A stretch of DNA of 64,000 nt. It comes from Rhodopirellula islandica (GTDB lineage Bacteria > Planctomycetota > Planctomycetia > Pirellulales > Pirellulaceae). Location of the stretch: positions 62,001 through 126,000 of the forward strand of contig NZ_LECT01000001.1 of assembly GCF_001027925.1 (NCBI RefSeq), in the 5' to 3' direction. A model generated the notes under the pieces. It did no database searches and was not told where the DNA came from. It was given only the letters and a program-made list of their open reading frames with translations. The stretch's first letter is position 1, and each line of letters opens with the position of its first letter. Positions 61,894 to 64,000 of the stretch are shown here, piece after piece. The translations under genes and the position numbers were made by a program.

Positions 61894-62715
61894 TCACAGC
61901 ACCAGAAAGGTGAAACCGGCGATCACCGCGGCTTCCGCCAACACGCCTTTTGCGAATTCATGCTGGGTGCTGTCGGTGTGCAGTGGTTCGACCGGACAGG
62001 AATAGGTTTGACAAGTCTTGCAATCGCCCGCGGACAAGACGCACTGACAGGGCGGTTCGCTGGCCATTCGGTAGGGCCAAATGGCGGTGTTCGAGAGAAA
62101 CCAAAACGTCGAGATCGCGTTGGTGAGGCAACCGTGCCCATCGCCACAACGTTCCAGGTTGCGTTCTTCAAAATGCAAAGGTTGGTGGAAAAAGCAAACC
62201 GGGTAGCGATCGTAAGTCGGGATGGCATGCCAGTCGCTCTCGATCACGCGCACGGCCAACGGGGCGAGCAGTTCCGCGGCATGATTCTCAGGGAAGGAAC
62301 CCGCGACGTCCGCCTGCACCACGCGGATTCCACGCACCGGTTTTTCCAAAGCGGCGAATCGTGTTTGCAATCGTTCCGCGGCACGATAATCAGGATCCGC
62401 GGCGGTGGTTTCTGCGGCGGTTTGGTCAGTGAGTTGGTACGTGGCGGGCAGAGCGGCGAGTGTGCTGGTTCGCTCGGCATTCAGCATCGTCCGAAGCGAC
62501 GCCGGTTTCGTGGCGGGACGTGTCGACTCGGACACTGGGTTCGCCGAGACCGGATCGGATGGCTGCGCGTTCAGGGTTGCGGAACTGACCCACCAGCACC
62601 CCATCAGCAGCAACGCCCAGCGTCGGCCGGGGGTGCTCCAGCGGTGCCGGCGATCTTCGGTGACGACGAAGGCGGGCGATCGAGATCGAATCGAAAGTGC
62701 TTGGATGAAGTTCAT
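61894..62715 (-). CDS. Secreted protein of unknown function with Cys-rich tail
   Basis: 273 residues. A signal segment (RRWALLLMGCWWVSSATLNAQ) sits about 30 residues in, followed by a low-complexity Thr/Ala part. The core contains YPVCFFHQPLHFEERNLERCG and WFLSNTAIWPYRMASEPPCQ, resembling a short block that recurs in planctomycete secreted proteins (QPLYFEE-NLER). The end carries six or more cysteines (CQCVLSAGDCKTCQTYSC). Its role is unknown. The gene is divergent from the surface-protein gene at 63012, with 296 bp between them; no promoter consensus was identified there. Confidence 0.72.
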   Translation of the reverse strand: MNFIQALSIRSRSPAFVVTEDRRHRWSTPGRRWALLLMGCWWVSSATLNAQPSDPVSANPVSESTRPATKPASLRTMLNAERTSTLAALPATYQLTDQTAAETTAADPDYRAAERLQTRFAALEKPVRGIRVVQADVAGSFPENHAAELLAPLAVRVIESDWHAIPTYDRYPVCFFHQPLHFEERNLERCGDGHGCLTNAISTFWFLSNTAIWPYRMASEPPCQCVLSAGDCKTCQTYSCPVEPLHTDSTQHEFAKGVLAEAAVIAGFTFLVL

Positions 62716-63011
62716 GGCGTCGCTTCAATTTGCGTCCCGGTACCGGAGGGAACTTCCACCGGTCTCTCATTGTCTTAATCGGCGGAACGAATTCCTTTCC
62801 CCATTTCGATCGCACCAACCGCTAAATCAGTGGAAATCGTTGCAATCGGAACACCTTCACTCCGGGATCTGGGCGGTTTTTTGCCCCGGAACCAGTTCTT
62901 GAGTGGGGAACCGTGTTTTGAATGTTCCTGAAGCAAGCACGGATTAGAATATTTTCTTGCGAAACCATCGCGGCACGCGTTCTTCACTCGGTCACCAAAG
63001 CCTTCGGATTC

Positions 63012-64000
63012 ATGCGATCATTCCAGCCCAAATTGGCTCGCGATTGGAGGTCGAGGGCGGCTCGGATTTGGTCGCGTTCGAGGGCAAAATGGAACCAAAC
63101 CGAATCCAGTGAAACCAGCCCAGCCGCTCGGTTCGTGCCCAGCATTCGTTCGCTTGAAAAACGGTTGGTTCTCAATGCGACCGCGGAGCTGACCGCACTG
63201 GGAGAGCTGTTGGTCCAAGGGGACGCCGGGTTTGACACGATCGAATCATCGCTCACCACGGGGGGCGAGCTTCAATTCACCGATTCGGTGACCGGCGTGA
63301 TTCCCATCACGATCGGTCACGATGTGTTCGGGAATCCGATTCGCGTCGATTCGATCGGCGTGGATGCGATCACGAGTGGCCGCGTTCGGGTGGATTTGGG
63401 CGGCGGCAACGATTCACTGCACCTGCGACTTCCCGATGGTTTGAACGCGACCGTTCGGGGCGGGCTCGGCAATGACACGGTCGATGTGGAAGTGCTTTCC
63501 CCATCGACGATCGGAAACGAGGTTGAAGTTTCCGGAGAAATGATTTCGGTCAGTGGCAATGCGAAGACTTCGTTTGAGTTGTTGCCCGAGTTGGGAACAT
63601 CGGTCGTCAACATCACCGAACTGACCACCCAGGATGTGGGGCATGTCGATTTGGGGGAGGCCCCCATCACGGTCCATGACCGCGTGCAGTTGCTCGGACT
63701 GCAAGACGATCTGGTCTTGGAATCCTCTTTGACGACACCTGTTTTGGAAGTGACGGGCCAAGGCGCCGTGCGTCAGTTGTCAACGAGCACCTTGGTGGTC
63801 GATGACTTGGATGTGACCGCCGATGCGGGCGTGACGCTGAACCAATCCAGCAACGAAATCTCCACCGTTCGGATTCTGACCAGCGATTCAGACGTGCGAC
63901 TGGTCAGTCAATCTGATTTGATCGTGGAGCAGATCAACGCGGGCGACGCACGAGTCGAGGTGCTCGCGAATTCGATCAACGACTCAGCGGACGACAACTT
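63012..64000 (+). CDS. LEPR-motif surface protein, N-terminal part (cut by window edge)
   Basis: An open frame from ATG 63012 to the window end, about 330 codons without a stop. The N-terminus is basic (RSRAARIWSRSRAKWN) and leads to SIRSLEKRLVLNATAEL, the planctomycete LEPR-type motif. The rest is beta-rich and repetitive (RVDLGGGNDSLHLRLPDGLN, GGLGNDTVDVEVLSP: short GGxGND-like calcium-binding turns; later SDVRLVSQSDLIVEQI), as in haemagglutinin- or autotransporter-like adhesins. It is the third protein of this class in the window. No strong ribosome-binding site; the size and end are unknown. Confidence 0.82.
   Translation, partial: MRSFQPKLARDWRSRAARIWSRSRAKWNQTESSETSPAARFVPSIRSLEKRLVLNATAELTALGELLVQGDAGFDTIESSLTTGGELQFTDSVTGVIPITIGHDVFGNPIRVDSIGVDAITSGRVRVDLGGGNDSLHLRLPDGLNATVRGGLGNDTVDVEVLSPSTIGNEVEVSGEMISVSGNAKTSFELLPELGTSVVNITELTTQDVGHVDLGEAPITVHDRVQLLGLQDDLVLESSLTTPVLEVTGQGAVRQLSTSTLVVDDLDVTADAGVTLNQSSNEISTVRILTSDSDVRLVSQSDLIVEQINAGDARVEVLANSINDSADDN

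Noticed and set aside
62984-63259. Minus-strand open frame of 91 codons
   Set aside because: Lies opposite the start of the LEPR surface protein, whose N-terminal motif identifies the true strand.
1-64000. tRNA or rRNA genes
   Set aside because: No cloverleaf with the conserved TTCGA(N)TC arm in a proper frame and no ribosomal RNA signature was noticed; small RNAs cannot be excluded by reading.

Overview
The window looks like chromosome of a marine planctomycete close to Rhodopirellula (Pirellulaceae). The evidence is a DUF1559 pseudopilin, three large surface proteins carrying the planctomycete N-terminal LEPR-type motif, a tetrahydromethanopterin-type formaldehyde-activating enzyme, an MMPL transporter paired with a secretin-N-domain protein, scattered single metabolic genes (hisH alone), and intergenic spaces full of short palindromic repeats. 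No rRNA, tRNA, CRISPR array or prophage was recognised.

Layout. 1-3293: end of an ABC exporter and a CHASE/PAS histidine kinase. 3294-5143: repeat-rich accessory stretch with the first RAYT (REP-associated tyrosine transposase) element, a 132-bp MITE and a truncated gene end. 5144-9583: a plus-strand group of secreted proteins (Cys-rich peptide, unknown protein, DUF1573 protein, DUF1559 pseudopilin). 9594-10823: second gene-end fragment and second RAYT element. 10824-15407: minus-strand operon of an inactive/active M16 peptidase pair and a large protein of unknown function. 15498-23148: minus-strand miaB, a small membrane protein, an MMPL transporter and a secretin-like protein. 23651-27734: thioredoxin-like protein plus sugar-type ABC ATPase and permease. 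27754-29073: HtrA protease. 29501-36989: giant cadherin/dockerin surface protein and a RecQ helicase. 37249-40883: hisH, a small unknown gene with a duplicated 3' end, a sugar-phosphate isomerase-like protein and an SBF-type symporter. 41400-45770: an RNA-repair locus, rtcR divergent from rtcBA with a good sigma-54 promoter. 46741-50916: a SNF2 helicase. 51329-52794: HEAT-repeat protein and Fae. 53125-62715: minus-strand group with an SdrD-B-repeat surface protein, WD40 protein, membrane protein, DEDD exonuclease and a secreted protein. 63012-end: a third LEPR surface protein, cut by the window edge and without a stop codon in the window.

Themes. (1) Convergent and 3' intergenic spaces hold several distinct palindromic repeat families: one 68-bp family has five copies of identical length, others form 72-74, 126, 127, 132 and 260-bp inverted-repeat units, and some are nested or inserted in one another. 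(2) Two 781-bp RAYT elements have 17-bp terminal inverted repeats and both sit against copies of the same host gene end. (3) Several proteins depart from their families: a Fae with Glu where the catalytic His is expected, a ribose-type permease with an extra extracytoplasmic segment of about 87 residues and no adjacent binding protein, an M16 pair with one dead partner, and a 1,748-residue surface protein with nine SdrD-B repeats whose central ones carry paired cysteines.
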